Part shown: positions 8,270 to 17,771 of the stretch, in pieces | Position numbering within the stretch: the first letter of the stretch is position 1 | Layout: each line of letters starts with the position of its first letter | Assembly: GCA_016783745.1 (NCBI GenBank) | Contig: JADHVZ010000018.1 | Coordinates: 1-38,554 of the forward strand | Reading direction: 5' to 3' | DNA from: Candidatus Omnitrophota bacterium | GTDB taxonomy: Bacteria; Omnitrophota; Gorgyraeia; JAHIPI01 | Length of the DNA: 38,554 nt | Made by a program: the position numbers and the translations under genes | The notes under the pieces: generated by a model | What the model was told of the DNA's origin: nothing | Seen by the model: only the letters and a program-made list of their open reading frames with translations | Databases searched by the model: none

Positions 8270-8320
8270 CAGGCGCTTTGAGCAACTGATCATAAGTGCC
8301 GCACTTCTGCAAAACGTCTG
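8270..8320. repeat. Intergenic stem-loop repeat, copy 2
   Basis: CAGGCGCTTTG (8270-8280) ... CAAAACGTCTG (8310-8320), 29-nt loop; homologous to 561-611. Confidence 0.7.
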
Positions 8321-8337
8321 AGAAACTACGAGATATC

Positions 8338-9417
8338 ATGGAAAAAGTGATACGCGAGGAACGAACCTTAAGTTTTTTTGAGAGGTATCTGACACTTTGG
8401 GTCATCGGATGCATCGGATCGGGTATATTTCTCGGTAAATCATTTCCGCAGATAGCCCGGACACTGGATGGCATATCGATCTATCAGGTATCTATACCGA
8501 TAGCGATATGCCTCTTTTTTATGATGTATCCGATCATGGTCAAGATCGATTTCGCGGAAGTGATCAAGGCGGGGAAGACACCGAAACCTGTTGCGCTTAC
8601 ACTATTTGTCAATTGGTGCATCAAGCCCTTTACCATGCTGGCGATATCGACGCTATTTTTGGGGGTCCTGTTCAAAGGCTGGTTGCCGGGAGTAGAATTT
8701 GTCAAAGATGGATCGCAGGTCGAACTTTACAGGTCCTATATTTCCGGGTGTATTCTTCTGGGTATCGCGCCATGCACGGCAATGGTCCTCATATGGGGGC
8801 ATTTATCTAAGGGGAATGACGGACACACGCTTGTGATGGTCGCCATCAATTCTCTTACTATGTTATTTTTGTATGCCCCTTTAGGCGGATGGCTCTTGGG
8901 AGTCAACAGGATGCCTATCCCATGGCAGACGATCGCGCTGTCCGTTATCATATATGTGGGATTACCGCTTTTTCTGGGATACCATTCCCGTAAGTGGGCC
9001 ATTAAAAAAATGGGTTTTAAGTGGTTTAAGGAAACCTTTCTTCATCGTTTGACTCCGGTCTCGATCTCCGCTCTCCTTGTTACTTTAGTACTTTTATTCT
9101 CTTTTAAAGGCGAGCTGATAATAAATCAGCCGCAGGTCATTTTCTTGATCGCTATCCCGCTCCTTATACAGACGTGCCTGATATTTATAATCGCCTATGC
9201 GTTAGCAAGGTGGCTCAAATTATCATATAGAGACGCGGCGCCGTCAGCCCTGATAGGGGCGAGTAATCACTTTGAAGTCGCGATCGCCACATCAGCCATG
9301 CTTTTTGGGCTCTCCTCGGGAGCGTCATTAGCGACTGTTGTGGGAGTCTTGATAGAGGTGCCTGTTATGCTGTTACTCGTAAAGGTATGCCTTAAAACCC
9401 GCCATTTATTCAAGTGA
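8338..9417 (+). CDS. ACR3-family arsenite efflux-like permease
   Basis: [43 protein letters not shown] and [40 protein letters not shown] are ACR3 signatures. The GTG start at 8296 in the track lies inside the upstream repeat; ATG 8338 preferred. Confidence 0.9.
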   Translation: MEKVIREERTLSFFERYLTLWVIGCIGSGIFLGKSFPQIARTLDGISIYQVSIPIAICLFFMMYPIMVKIDFAEVIKAGKTPKPVALTLFVNWCIKPFTMLAISTLFLGVLFKGWLPGVEFVKDGSQVELYRSYISGCILLGIAPCTAMVLIWGHLSKGNDGHTLVMVAINSLTMLFLYAPLGGWLLGVNRMPIPWQTIALSVIIYVGLPLFLGYHSRKWAIKKMGFKWFKETFLHRLTPVSISALLVTLVLLFSFKGELIINQPQVIFLIAIPLLIQTCLIFIIAYALARWLKLSYRDAAPSALIGASNHFEVAIATSAMLFGLSSGASLATVVGVLIEVPVMLLLVKVCLKTRHLFK

Positions 9418-9426
9418 TAAACAAAA

Positions 9427-9529
9427 GGGGGCAGACACTTTTTTAAAGCATAGGGACAGACACTTTTTGAGGCTATTTACATAACTACAAAAAGTGTCTG
9501 TCCCTGACAACGCTAAAAAAACTGTCCCA
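9427..9529. repeat. REP/BIME-like palindromic intergenic element, copy A
   Basis: GGGGGCAGACACTTTTTT..GGGACAGACACTTTTTG-18 nt-CAAAAAGTGTCTGTCCC-TGACAACGCTAAAAAAACTGTCCC; same architecture as 20015-20119. Confidence 0.85.
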
Positions 9530-9544
9530 TTTTTTTGTTTTCTT

Positions 9545-9574
9545 TTGCCTCCTTATGTATTATAATAGTATAAT
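9545..9574 (+). promoter_or_regulatory. Putative promoter upstream of the HAD/OtsB gene
   Basis: TTGCCT - 18 nt - TATAAT, in TAGTATAAT context. Confidence 0.4.
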
Positions 9575-9633
9575 TACCCTACAATAGAGGTGGACTTTTT
9601 TCGGCTATTTCGCGCGATAGAAAGGAGAGCATA

Positions 9634-11250
9634 TTGGCCGCATATTCTTTTCGCTCGGTGATCTTTGACCTGGACGGTGTCGTGACCAGGACCGCAAGCG
9701 TTCACGGAAAGGCATGGAAGACGGTTTTTGACGATTACATGAAGATGAGAGAGAAGAGGGACGCGGAGCCTTTCCGCGAGTTTACCCATGAAAGTGATTA
9801 CCTTCCCTATGTAGACGGCAAGCCCAGATATCAGGGCGTTAAGAGTTTTCTTGAATCCCGCAATATACATATTCCTTTCGGAGACGCATCGGACCCCGCC
9901 GGTAAAGAAACTGTCTGCGGCGTGGGAAACAAAAAGAACGATCACTTCCGCGAGATCCTGAAAAGGGACGGGGCAGAGGTCTTTTCATCGACCATCGATC
10001 TTATAAAACAGCTTAAAGAGGTGGGAGTAAAGGTGGGCGTAGCATCATCCTCGAAGAATTGTAAGATCATTCTTGAATCCGTAGGGCATGGGAATCTTTT
10101 TGAAACACGTATTGACGGTGTTGTTTCCGCGGAACTCGGCCTTCATGGCAAACCGGAGGGCGATATATTCGTTGTAGCCGCGGAGAAACTTGGCACCGAA
10201 CCGCGCGAATCTATAGTTGTAGAAGACGCTACTTCAGGCGTTCAGGCCGGACGTAACGGCGGATTTGGATTGGTGTTAGGAGTCGCGCGCGAGAATAATG
10301 AAAGTGATCTACTTGAGCACGGCGCTGATGTTGTAGTGCGTGACATATCCGAGATCAATATAGAGTGGATAGAGAAGTGGTTCCGGCGCAAACCAAAACC
10401 TTTACCGGGGGAACAGGCCGATAGGGAAACAGGTTTTGAGCCTGATCCCGAAAAAGACGGCCTGAAGTTCAAGATCAATCCGGCTTACCTCAGAAGCGGC
10501 AAAGACTTGATCTCAGATAAGCGTAAATTCGTATTTTTTCTGGATTATGACGGCACGTTGACCCCTATTGTCTCACGTCCGGATCTGGCAGTGATCTCTA
10601 AAGAGATGAAAAGTACCGTAGAAAAATTATCCGGCAAGCATATGGTCGCCATAGTCAGCGGCAGGATGAGAGAAGATGTAGAAGGCCTTGCCGAGATAAA
10701 AGATATTTTTTACGCGGGCAGCCACGGCTTTGATATATTGGGACCGGGTTTTTCCATGATCCACCCGAAGGCAAAAGAGGCGATCTCCGTAGTAGCTGAG
10801 GTCATTGAGAAACTTTCTAAAAAACTGAGTAATATAGAAGGGCTCATCATTGAGAAGAAGAAGTTCAGCGTTGCTGTACACTACCGCCTTGTTGATGAGG
10901 CAAAGCATCTTCCCCAGATAAAGGCATTTGTAGAGAATATCGCAAAGGAATATGGCTCGCTGTGCCTTATGAAAGGCAAGAAGGTCTTTGAGCTTTTGCC
11001 GAATATCAGCTGGGATAAAGGGCAGGCCATACGGTGGATCATGAAGGCGCTCAAGCTTTCATGGAAGGAGAGTTCCTGCGTTTACATAGGAGATGATGTT
11101 ACTGATGAATACGCGTTCAGGTCCATGCGCACCAGAGGAACGGGTATTCTCGTATCAAAAGACCTAAGGCCATCCGCGGCGGATTTCTGGCTTTCGTCTC
11201 CGGATGAGGTAAGGAGCTTGTTTGAAAAGATCATCGCGTTACCCTCTTAG
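9634..11250 (+). CDS. Two-domain HAD protein: beta-phosphoglucomutase-like HAD fused to trehalose-6-phosphate phosphatase (OtsB-like)
   Basis: First HAD: VIFDLDGVVTRTASVHGKAWK ... VVEDATSGVQAGRNGGFGLVLGV; second: FFLDYDGTLTPIV ... GDDVTDEYAFRSM. Confidence 0.9.
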   Translation: MAAYSFRSVIFDLDGVVTRTASVHGKAWKTVFDDYMKMREKRDAEPFREFTHESDYLPYVDGKPRYQGVKSFLESRNIHIPFGDASDPAGKETVCGVGNKKNDHFREILKRDGAEVFSSTIDLIKQLKEVGVKVGVASSSKNCKIILESVGHGNLFETRIDGVVSAELGLHGKPEGDIFVVAAEKLGTEPRESIVVEDATSGVQAGRNGGFGLVLGVARENNESDLLEHGADVVVRDISEINIEWIEKWFRRKPKPLPGEQADRETGFEPDPEKDGLKFKINPAYLRSGKDLISDKRKFVFFLDYDGTLTPIVSRPDLAVISKEMKSTVEKLSGKHMVAIVSGRMREDVEGLAEIKDIFYAGSHGFDILGPGFSMIHPKAKEAISVVAEVIEKLSKKLSNIEGLIIEKKKFSVAVHYRLVDEAKHLPQIKAFVENIAKEYGSLCLMKGKKVFELLPNISWDKGQAIRWIMKALKLSWKESSCVYIGDDVTDEYAFRSMRTRGTGILVSKDLRPSAADFWLSSPDEVRSLFEKIIALPS

Positions 11251-14089
11251 AAGGACAAGAAAAGAGAAGCGGGACCTGTCGTGGAAACTCACATACGAGA
11301 ACTTTATGCCCGCCAAAGAGGGCTTGCGTGAGGTATTATGCACGCTCGGTAACGGATACCTTGGAACACGGGGTGCCTCACCCGAGTCAAGGGCTTCAAG
11401 GATCCATTATCCGGGAACGTATATTGCCGGTGTGTATAATAAATTATCCACGGACATAGCCGGCAAGACAGTATCAAACGAAGCGTTTATAAACTGCACT
11501 AACTGGCTGCCCCTGACATTCAGGATCGAAAACGACGACTGGATAGTGCCTTCCTCATGCAAAATACTTTTCTATTATCAGGAGCTTGACATGCGCAGTG
11601 GAGTATTAAGCCGCAAGGTCCGTTTCCGGGAACGGAAAGGCTATACCTTTACCGTGGAGACGGCACGTATCGTACATATAGTCAAACCACATCTCGCCGC
11701 TATAAAATATGTGATCACGCCTGAGGATTATGAAGGCCCTATTACTATCCGCTCCGGACTTGATGGATCAGTTGAAAATAAGGGCGTCGCGAGGTATAGG
11801 CAGCTCAATTCAAGGCATCTCAAGGCGCATGCCGCAAGAAAAATAGATAAAAACACGATTCACCTTTCTGTCGTGACTTCTCAGTCAAAGATCGTGATAT
11901 CGCAAAGCGCAAGAACGCGTATATTCCGCTCCGGAGAAGAACTTCACGCGAAAAGCACTATGCAATTGAAGCATGAAAAGGCAATATACCAGGATTTCAC
12001 ATTGCGCGTTTGTAAGAACAATAGTTATGAAGTGGAAAAAATCGTTTCAATATATACTTCAAAAGATAAGGGAGTTAAAGACCCCGGCGTAGAATCCGTA
12101 CGCGCTCTAAAACGGCCGCTAAGATTTGACGGTTTAATAGAAAGCCATAGAAAGCGATGGGGATTATTGTGGAAGACCTTTGATATTAATATAAGCGGAG
12201 ACGCGACATTCCGGAAGATTTTAAGGCTTCACACATTCCATCTGATCCAGAGCGCTTCTTTTCATAATATCAATATAGACGCGGGCCTTCCGGCGCGCGG
12301 CCTGCATGGCGAGGCATACAGGGGCCATATATTCTGGGACCAGCTATTCGTTATGCCGTTTTATCTGCTAAGGGCTCCGCAAATAGCCAGGGCGCTGATC
12401 ATGTACAGATACAGGCGCCTTAAACAAGCCAGAAAGAATGCCAGGGAGGCCGGGTATAAGGGCGCGATGTTTCCGTGGCAAAGCGGCGCGGATGGTGACG
12501 AACAGACACAGTCGATACATCTCAATCCTATGTCAGGTAAATGGGATCCGGATTACAGCTTTCGTCAACGGCACGTATCGTTCGCGGTAGCCCATAACGT
12601 ATGGGAATACTGGTATAGTACGCGTGACACCGATTTCCTGTTTAAGTACGGAGCGGAAATACTACTTTCTATTTCTCAGTTCGCCTCCAGCCTTACCCGT
12701 TATAGTCACAGGGACGGCAGATATCACACAGAAGGCCTGATGGGACCGGATGAATTTCACGAAAAATTGCAGAGTTCCTCGGGAGCGGGCTTCAGAGATA
12801 ACGCATATACGAACGTATTTATCGTCGCAACACTGCTAAACACCTTTAAAGTGCTCCGTATATTGCCCGTGAGAATAAAGAGAAGGCTGCTCGAGAGGTT
12901 AGGCATAGATGATGAGGAGCTTATGCGGTGGGAGGATATAACGCGGAAGATGAATATTATCTTCAATAACGAAGGTATCATCGCTCAATTCGAAGATTAC
13001 TTTAGATTAAGAGAGATAGATCTTGACGCATATAGGGAGAAATACGGTAATGTCCACAGGATGGACAGGATACTTAAAGCAGAGGGCAAATCACCGAATG
13101 ACTACAAGGTAGCCAAGCAGGCGGACGTTCTCATGATGTTTTATATCTTCGAGATGTCCGAAATACGGCATATCCTTAACAGGTTGGGATACTATTTTGA
13201 CAGGGGACTTTTCAGCAAAAACTACGATTATTACATAAAAAAGACCTCCCACGGGTCAACGTTGAGTAAAGTAGTCCATTGTTATTTATCGCACCTGCTT
13301 CATAGGGACAGTGAGACATGGCAGTGGTACCTTGATGTGCTTAAGTCTGATATATATGATACGCAGGGAGGCACTACTCCCGAAGGTATACATACCGGTG
13401 TTATGGGCGGCTCCATTAACATCGCGATAAAAAGCTTTTGCGGAATAAACTTTCCTGACGACCGCATTAGAATAAGCCCCAGCCTGCCGAAAAACTGGCG
13501 GCGGATCAAGCTGAGATTTCTTTATAAAGGCAGATGGGTCTTTGTAAATATTACAAGGCGTTTGATAAGTATTTTTATAAGGGGACCCAAAAGTAGACAA
13601 GCGACTGTGGCTGTCGAGATATACGGCAAAAAGTATAAACTATCAATGGGCAGATTGCATAAGCTGCCCATTGATCGGGAAATTACCATGGCAGCGGCAG
13701 ACGGAGTCAAGAAAGTGGTCCAGGAAAAAGTGCTTATAGCAGACGGGGATATTTTACAAGCTGTCATGCTCAGAACAAGAATGGAAGCGCTCGGCTATCT
13801 GGCAGATTGTGTATATAGCGGACATGAGGCGCTGGATATATTAAAGACAGGATGGGTAGACCTTATTATCCTGGCGGTGTCGCTTCAGGGTAACATGAAT
13901 GGCTATCAATTACTGAAGGATATAAAAAAGCGCAAGAGATTTTCAAATATACCTATAATCATGCAGACAAAAAAGGCGGGCATGAAAAAGGTGTTTGAGC
14001 GCAGGGGCATTGACGCGTATTTCGTAAAACCTTATCCGGTGGAATTACTTTTAGATAAAGCTCAGAAAATAATTGGAACGAGAGGCTAA
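11222..14089 (+). CDS. Glycoside phosphorylase GH65 (trehalose/kojibiose/maltose phosphorylase-like) with C-terminal receiver-like domain
   Basis: WKLTYENFMPAKEGLREVLCTLGNGYLGTRGA, ARGLHGEAYRGHIFWDQLFVMPF, GPDEFHE, SHGSTLS are GH65 motifs; residues from ~13720 resemble REC (VLIADGDILQAVMLRTRMEALGY...FVKPYPVELLL). TTG start with AAGGAG upstream. Confidence 0.88.
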   Translation: MKRSSRYPLRRTRKEKRDLSWKLTYENFMPAKEGLREVLCTLGNGYLGTRGASPESRASRIHYPGTYIAGVYNKLSTDIAGKTVSNEAFINCTNWLPLTFRIENDDWIVPSSCKILFYYQELDMRSGVLSRKVRFRERKGYTFTVETARIVHIVKPHLAAIKYVITPEDYEGPITIRSGLDGSVENKGVARYRQLNSRHLKAHAARKIDKNTIHLSVVTSQSKIVISQSARTRIFRSGEELHAKSTMQLKHEKAIYQDFTLRVCKNNSYEVEKIVSIYTSKDKGVKDPGVESVRALKRPLRFDGLIESHRKRWGLLWKTFDINISGDATFRKILRLHTFHLIQSASFHNINIDAGLPARGLHGEAYRGHIFWDQLFVMPFYLLRAPQIARALIMYRYRRLKQARKNAREAGYKGAMFPWQSGADGDEQTQSIHLNPMSGKWDPDYSFRQRHVSFAVAHNVWEYWYSTRDTDFLFKYGAEILLSISQFASSLTRYSHRDGRYHTEGLMGPDEFHEKLQSSSGAGFRDNAYTNVFIVATLLNTFKVLRILPVRIKRRLLERLGIDDEELMRWEDITRKMNIIFNNEGIIAQFEDYFRLREIDLDAYREKYGNVHRMDRILKAEGKSPNDYKVAKQADVLMMFYIFEMSEIRHILNRLGYYFDRGLFSKNYDYYIKKTSHGSTLSKVVHCYLSHLLHRDSETWQWYLDVLKSDIYDTQGGTTPEGIHTGVMGGSINIAIKSFCGINFPDDRIRISPSLPKNWRRIKLRFLYKGRWVFVNITRRLISIFIRGPKSRQATVAVEIYGKKYKLSMGRLHKLPIDREITMAAADGVKKVVQEKVLIADGDILQAVMLRTRMEALGYLADCVYSGHEALDILKTGWVDLIILAVSLQGNMNGYQLLKDIKKRKRFSNIPIIMQTKKAGMKKVFERRGIDAYFVKPYPVELLLDKAQKIIGTRG

Positions 14090-14136
14090 AAGATTTCAGT
14101 CGGGGTCCGGCTTGTTTAAAATAAGAAAGTGAGGTC

Positions 14137-14610
14137 ATGATGACTGCTCATAAGAAATCGAGGACAGAGGAGCTAGCGTTAAAGCTTAAGGCAATAAAAG
14201 CGAAGGATATAATGACCAGGCATGTCATAACTACCGAAGAGAATGCTACTCTTTCAGAGGTTGCGGAGATCATGGTGAAGGAGAGGATCAGCGGCATACC
14301 GGTGATCACAAAAAAGGATACAGTGGCGGGCATCATTACTATGTCAGACCTTTTCATCGTAATGGACATGATAGAGTCGGGAGATGTACTGGAAAGCGGC
14401 GCGGGGAGCTTCAATCCTACGGTCAAGTTCGGCATGTCTACTGATATAGTGAAGGTAAAGCAGAATACATCTATTCACGAGATAATAGGACTGGTAAAGT
14501 ACAAAAATGTTCACACGATCCCTGTTTTTGAAGGTAGGCAGATGGTGGGGATCATAGGAAGACGCGATATCTTCAATACCTTCTACGAGGCGGTTCGAAG
14601 CGTACAGTAG
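14137..14610 (+). CDS. Paired CBS-domain protein
   Basis: AKDIMTRHVITTEENATLSEVAEIMVKERISGIPVITKKDTVAGIITMSDL and VHTIPVFEGRQMVGIIGRRDI. Confidence 0.92.
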   Translation: MMTAHKKSRTEELALKLKAIKAKDIMTRHVITTEENATLSEVAEIMVKERISGIPVITKKDTVAGIITMSDLFIVMDMIESGDVLESGAGSFNPTVKFGMSTDIVKVKQNTSIHEIIGLVKYKNVHTIPVFEGRQMVGIIGRRDIFNTFYEAVRSVQ

Positions 14611-14641
14611 TGACTTATTTTGTCTGAAATCACGGAACAAG

Positions 14642-14845
14642 ATGAATAATCCGGATAAACTGTCGGATCCCGTAAAAAAGGAATATTTCAGCGATCTATA
14701 CTGGAAATTCGGGTATTTATCAAAGGGCCTATATGCCGATGAGTTGCAAAAATGGTTTGACATTTTTCCCAGAAAGCAATTTTGCGTGATCAAAAGCGAA
14801 GATCTTTATTCGGATCCTGATCATATATATAAATGGGATCGATGA
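14642..14845 (+). pseudogene. Sulfotransferase-like gene fragment
   Basis: YLSKGLYADELQKWFDIFPRKQFCVIKSEDLYSDPDHIYK resembles the C-terminal PAPS-sulfotransferase segment 'Y...L..W...FPREQ.LVL.SEDL..DP'; only 67 aa remain. Confidence 0.55.
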
Positions 14846-14958
14846 TTTTTAAAGCAGCTGGATGATGATCTAAGAATAAATTCCTAAATTCGCTTGAATA
14901 TCTTGAATATACAGTTTTTTTGTGGTAATATTCTTAAAAGCGTACAAAAAAGGGTGAA

Positions 14959-16134
14959 ATGTCTTTATCATTGGAAGTCATATATATAATAACGGCCTTT
15001 ATAGGCATCGTGATAGCTATATCATTGATCAACATATCAAGATCATCGGGCCATGCCAGGATAAAAAAGGTGCTCTCGACCAAAAAAGAGACAGAAGCGA
15101 TCATACGCAGTATTGCCGCCGGCCTGGTAGTGGTAGACGCTAAAGGCAAGGTAGTGATGATGAACCCGGCCGCTGAAAAACTCCTTGGCACTTCCAAAAA
15201 AGACAAGATAGGACAGCCTGTCGAGGACAATCTCAAACAAGGGCAGCTGGTTTCTCTGGCAAAAGGCTCTCCGGATAAGGATGATAGGAAAATTGAGGTA
15301 GTCAGTAAAGAAGATGAGACAAGGAAAATACTCTGTCAGAGCAGCGCAGTCATAGAAGATGAGGACGGGCAGATAGTAGGTATGGTTTCCGCATTAAGCG
15401 ATGTAACCAAGCAAAGGGAACTGGACCAGCTGAAGGCTGATTTTGTGTCCAATATCTCCCATGAGTTTCGCACTCCGATCGTAACTATACAAAATTCGCT
15501 TTTTTTGCTTTTGAACAAAAAGGTCGGCCCTGTTACTCAAGAACAAGAGAAATTTCTTTCGCTTGCTCAGCGTAATCTGAAAAGACTGGGCGATCTAATC
15601 GATGATTTTCTCGATCTCTCTAAGCTCGAAGCCGCTAAGATGGAGATGAAGTACGAATCTCATTCCATTGAGAAAGTCATCAATAAGGCCTGTGACAGCG
15701 TGATGAGCCGGGCCCGGAGTAAAAATATCAGGATAGAAAAAAGGGTGCAGGAAGGTATACCGAACGTAAGCCTTGATTTTGACAGGATGGCGCAAGTACT
15801 TGATAATATTATAGGCAATGCTATTAAATTTACGCCCAAGGAAGGCAGGATAATAGTGGAAGGCTGGACGGGTGAGTATAAAAAGAATGTTTTTACCGCG
15901 GTCACGGATACGGGACTGGGAATTTCTCCGGAATATCTGGAAAAGTTTTTTGACAAGTTCCAGCAGATGGGAGAGAGAGCAGTTACGTATATAGGCGGGA
16001 CAGGCCTGGGACTTTCTATCGCGAAAGAAATAGTGGAACTGCACGGCGGAAAGATATGGGTGGAAAGTGGGCAGGGGCAAGGCGCGAAATTCGTATTCAC
16101 TTTACCCATAAAGAAGCCTCAAGAGGCCTCATAA
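14959..16134 (+). CDS. Membrane-anchored PAS histidine kinase
   Basis: N-terminal TM, PAS (RSIAAGLVVVDAKGKVVMMNPAAEKLLG), H-box FVSNISHEFRTPI, N-box NIIGNAIKFTPKEG, G-boxes DTGLGIS/GGTGLGLSIAKEIVELHGG. Confidence 0.95.
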   Translation: MSLSLEVIYIITAFIGIVIAISLINISRSSGHARIKKVLSTKKETEAIIRSIAAGLVVVDAKGKVVMMNPAAEKLLGTSKKDKIGQPVEDNLKQGQLVSLAKGSPDKDDRKIEVVSKEDETRKILCQSSAVIEDEDGQIVGMVSALSDVTKQRELDQLKADFVSNISHEFRTPIVTIQNSLFLLLNKKVGPVTQEQEKFLSLAQRNLKRLGDLIDDFLDLSKLEAAKMEMKYESHSIEKVINKACDSVMSRARSKNIRIEKRVQEGIPNVSLDFDRMAQVLDNIIGNAIKFTPKEGRIIVEGWTGEYKKNVFTAVTDTGLGISPEYLEKFFDKFQQMGERAVTYIGGTGLGLSIAKEIVELHGGKIWVESGQGQGAKFVFTLPIKKPQEAS

Positions 16135-16139
16135 GAACT

Positions 16140-17258
16140 ATGCCTAAAAATCATATTTTACTGGTTGATGACGAAGTTGATTATGTGGAAACCCTTTCAA
16201 TGATCCTTCAGACGCGGGGTTATACCGTGAGCAAGGCCTATAGTAGCGAAGAGGGATTAAAGAAAGCCAAGGAGAAACCGAATCTTATTCTACTAGATGT
16301 AAACATACCGACGGTAAGCGGATACGAAGTCTGTAATAAGCTAAGGCAGGACGACGCGACAAAACATATACCCATAATTATTCTGACAGGAAAAAATATG
16401 CCTAAGGATAAAGTGGAAGGCCTAAAGATAGGTGCCGATGACTATATCACAAAATCTTATAATCTTGAAGAATTATTCGCCCGTATTGAGGCATTACTCC
16501 GCCGGAGCGGTTTCGTAGAGGAGATTAATAAAGATCAGGCGGTGTTATTTGAAGAGCTGAAGGGCATTATCAAGGACGAAGCAGTTAAGATGTTGTTCCA
16601 GCCGCTGTTTGAGTTGAATCCGCGGAAGTTATTCGGCTATGAAGTGCTCACCCGCGGCCCGAAAGACAGCAAACTGGAAAGGCCGGATAAATTATTTCAG
16701 TATGCGCTTAGCTGCGGGCTGCTACCGGACCTGGAACTGGTATGCCGCAAAAAAGCCCTGGCTAAACTGGGGGATGATATCGAGAAGAATCTGATATTTT
16801 TTAACACAAACCCTTTTCTTATAGAAACGGAGAGTTTTAAGGATATCCTGGATCTTTACAACATGCCGCAGCAAGTCGTTCTTGAGATAACCGAGCGCTC
16901 TGAGATCAAGAATTTTCCCGCCTTCTGCAAGATCATCAAAACGTTCAAGGAAAAAGGTTTCAGGATTTCTATTGATGATGTTGGAAGCGGGTATTCCAGC
17001 CTTGACTCTATTGCTGAATTAAAACCCGATTTTGTAAAAATAGATATGGGCCTGATCAGGGATATCGGAAATAACACAGTAAAGCAAAATCTGGTCAAGG
17101 CGATCGCCTCACTTTGTAAAGAAAGCAGGATCATTTCTATCGGCGAGGGGATCGAGACCGAGGATGAATTAAAAATGCTTATAGACCTTAAAGTCGAAGC
17201 CGGGCAGGGCTATTTATTAGGCAAGCCCGGCCCGGAACTTGTTGTAGAAAAAAAATAA
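16140..17258 (+). CDS. Response regulator with REC and EAL (c-di-GMP phosphodiesterase-like) domains
   Basis: REC: ILLVDDEVDY...LILLDVNIPTVSGYEV...ADDYITKSY. EAL: LFQPLFELNPRKLFGYEVLTRG, LEITER, ISIDDVGSGYSS, VKIDMGLIR, GIETEDEL, GQGYLLGKP. ATG at 16140 preferred over the track start 16056. Confidence 0.92.
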   Translation: MPKNHILLVDDEVDYVETLSMILQTRGYTVSKAYSSEEGLKKAKEKPNLILLDVNIPTVSGYEVCNKLRQDDATKHIPIIILTGKNMPKDKVEGLKIGADDYITKSYNLEELFARIEALLRRSGFVEEINKDQAVLFEELKGIIKDEAVKMLFQPLFELNPRKLFGYEVLTRGPKDSKLERPDKLFQYALSCGLLPDLELVCRKKALAKLGDDIEKNLIFFNTNPFLIETESFKDILDLYNMPQQVVLEITERSEIKNFPAFCKIIKTFKEKGFRISIDDVGSGYSSLDSIAELKPDFVKIDMGLIRDIGNNTVKQNLVKAIASLCKESRIISIGEGIETEDELKMLIDLKVEAGQGYLLGKPGPELVVEKK

Positions 17259-17275
17259 AAAACTGGGGGTAGATC

Positions 17276-17659
17276 ATGGAAAGAAAGATCCAGGTGCTTG
17301 TAGTTGACGATGAAGTTGATTTTAAACAACTTTTGACATTTTGGCTTGAGTCAAAAGGTTATTCGGCGATTACAGCCTCCAACGGACAGGACGCCCTCAA
17401 GCTGATGGAAAAAACTACGCCGGACATCGTGCTTCTGGATATACGCATGCCGGTCATGGATGGTATAGAGACTCTCAAGAGAATAAGAAAAACCAATAAA
17501 GACCTGCCCGTTATTCTCATCAGCGCGTATATAAATGACCCCAAAGCTAAAGATGTTTTGTCTTACGGGATCTCCGGCATATTTTACAAGGGCAAAAATT
17601 TTGAAGAGGTATTGCCTCTGCTGGAATCCGCATTAAGGACACATAAAAGACTTAAATAA
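17276..17659 (+). CDS. Single-domain response regulator (CheY-like)
   Basis: VLVVDDEVDFKQLLTFWLESKGY...DIVLLDIRMPVMDGIETL...GISGIFYKG. Confidence 0.95.
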   Translation: MERKIQVLVVDDEVDFKQLLTFWLESKGYSAITASNGQDALKLMEKTTPDIVLLDIRMPVMDGIETLKRIRKTNKDLPVILISAYINDPKAKDVLSYGISGIFYKGKNFEEVLPLLESALRTHKRLK

Positions 17660-17771
17660 GAAGCCGAATTCACGCAACCTTCAGAGTGGTTTTAGAAGGT
17701 GGTATCCGCATCACCGCATCCCTCATTTTTTAAACATTATAACGCCGCTCCGGCTAAGATAGGGGAAAAAC

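Noticed and set aside
14344-14793. 149-aa minus-strand ORF
   Set aside because: Antisense to the CBS gene and sulfotransferase fragment, no recognisable domain, no ribosome site; likely a shadow ORF.
15595-16109. Two overlapping minus-strand ORFs (161 and 149 aa)
   Set aside because: Antisense to the well-supported histidine kinase gene; sequence shows no family features.
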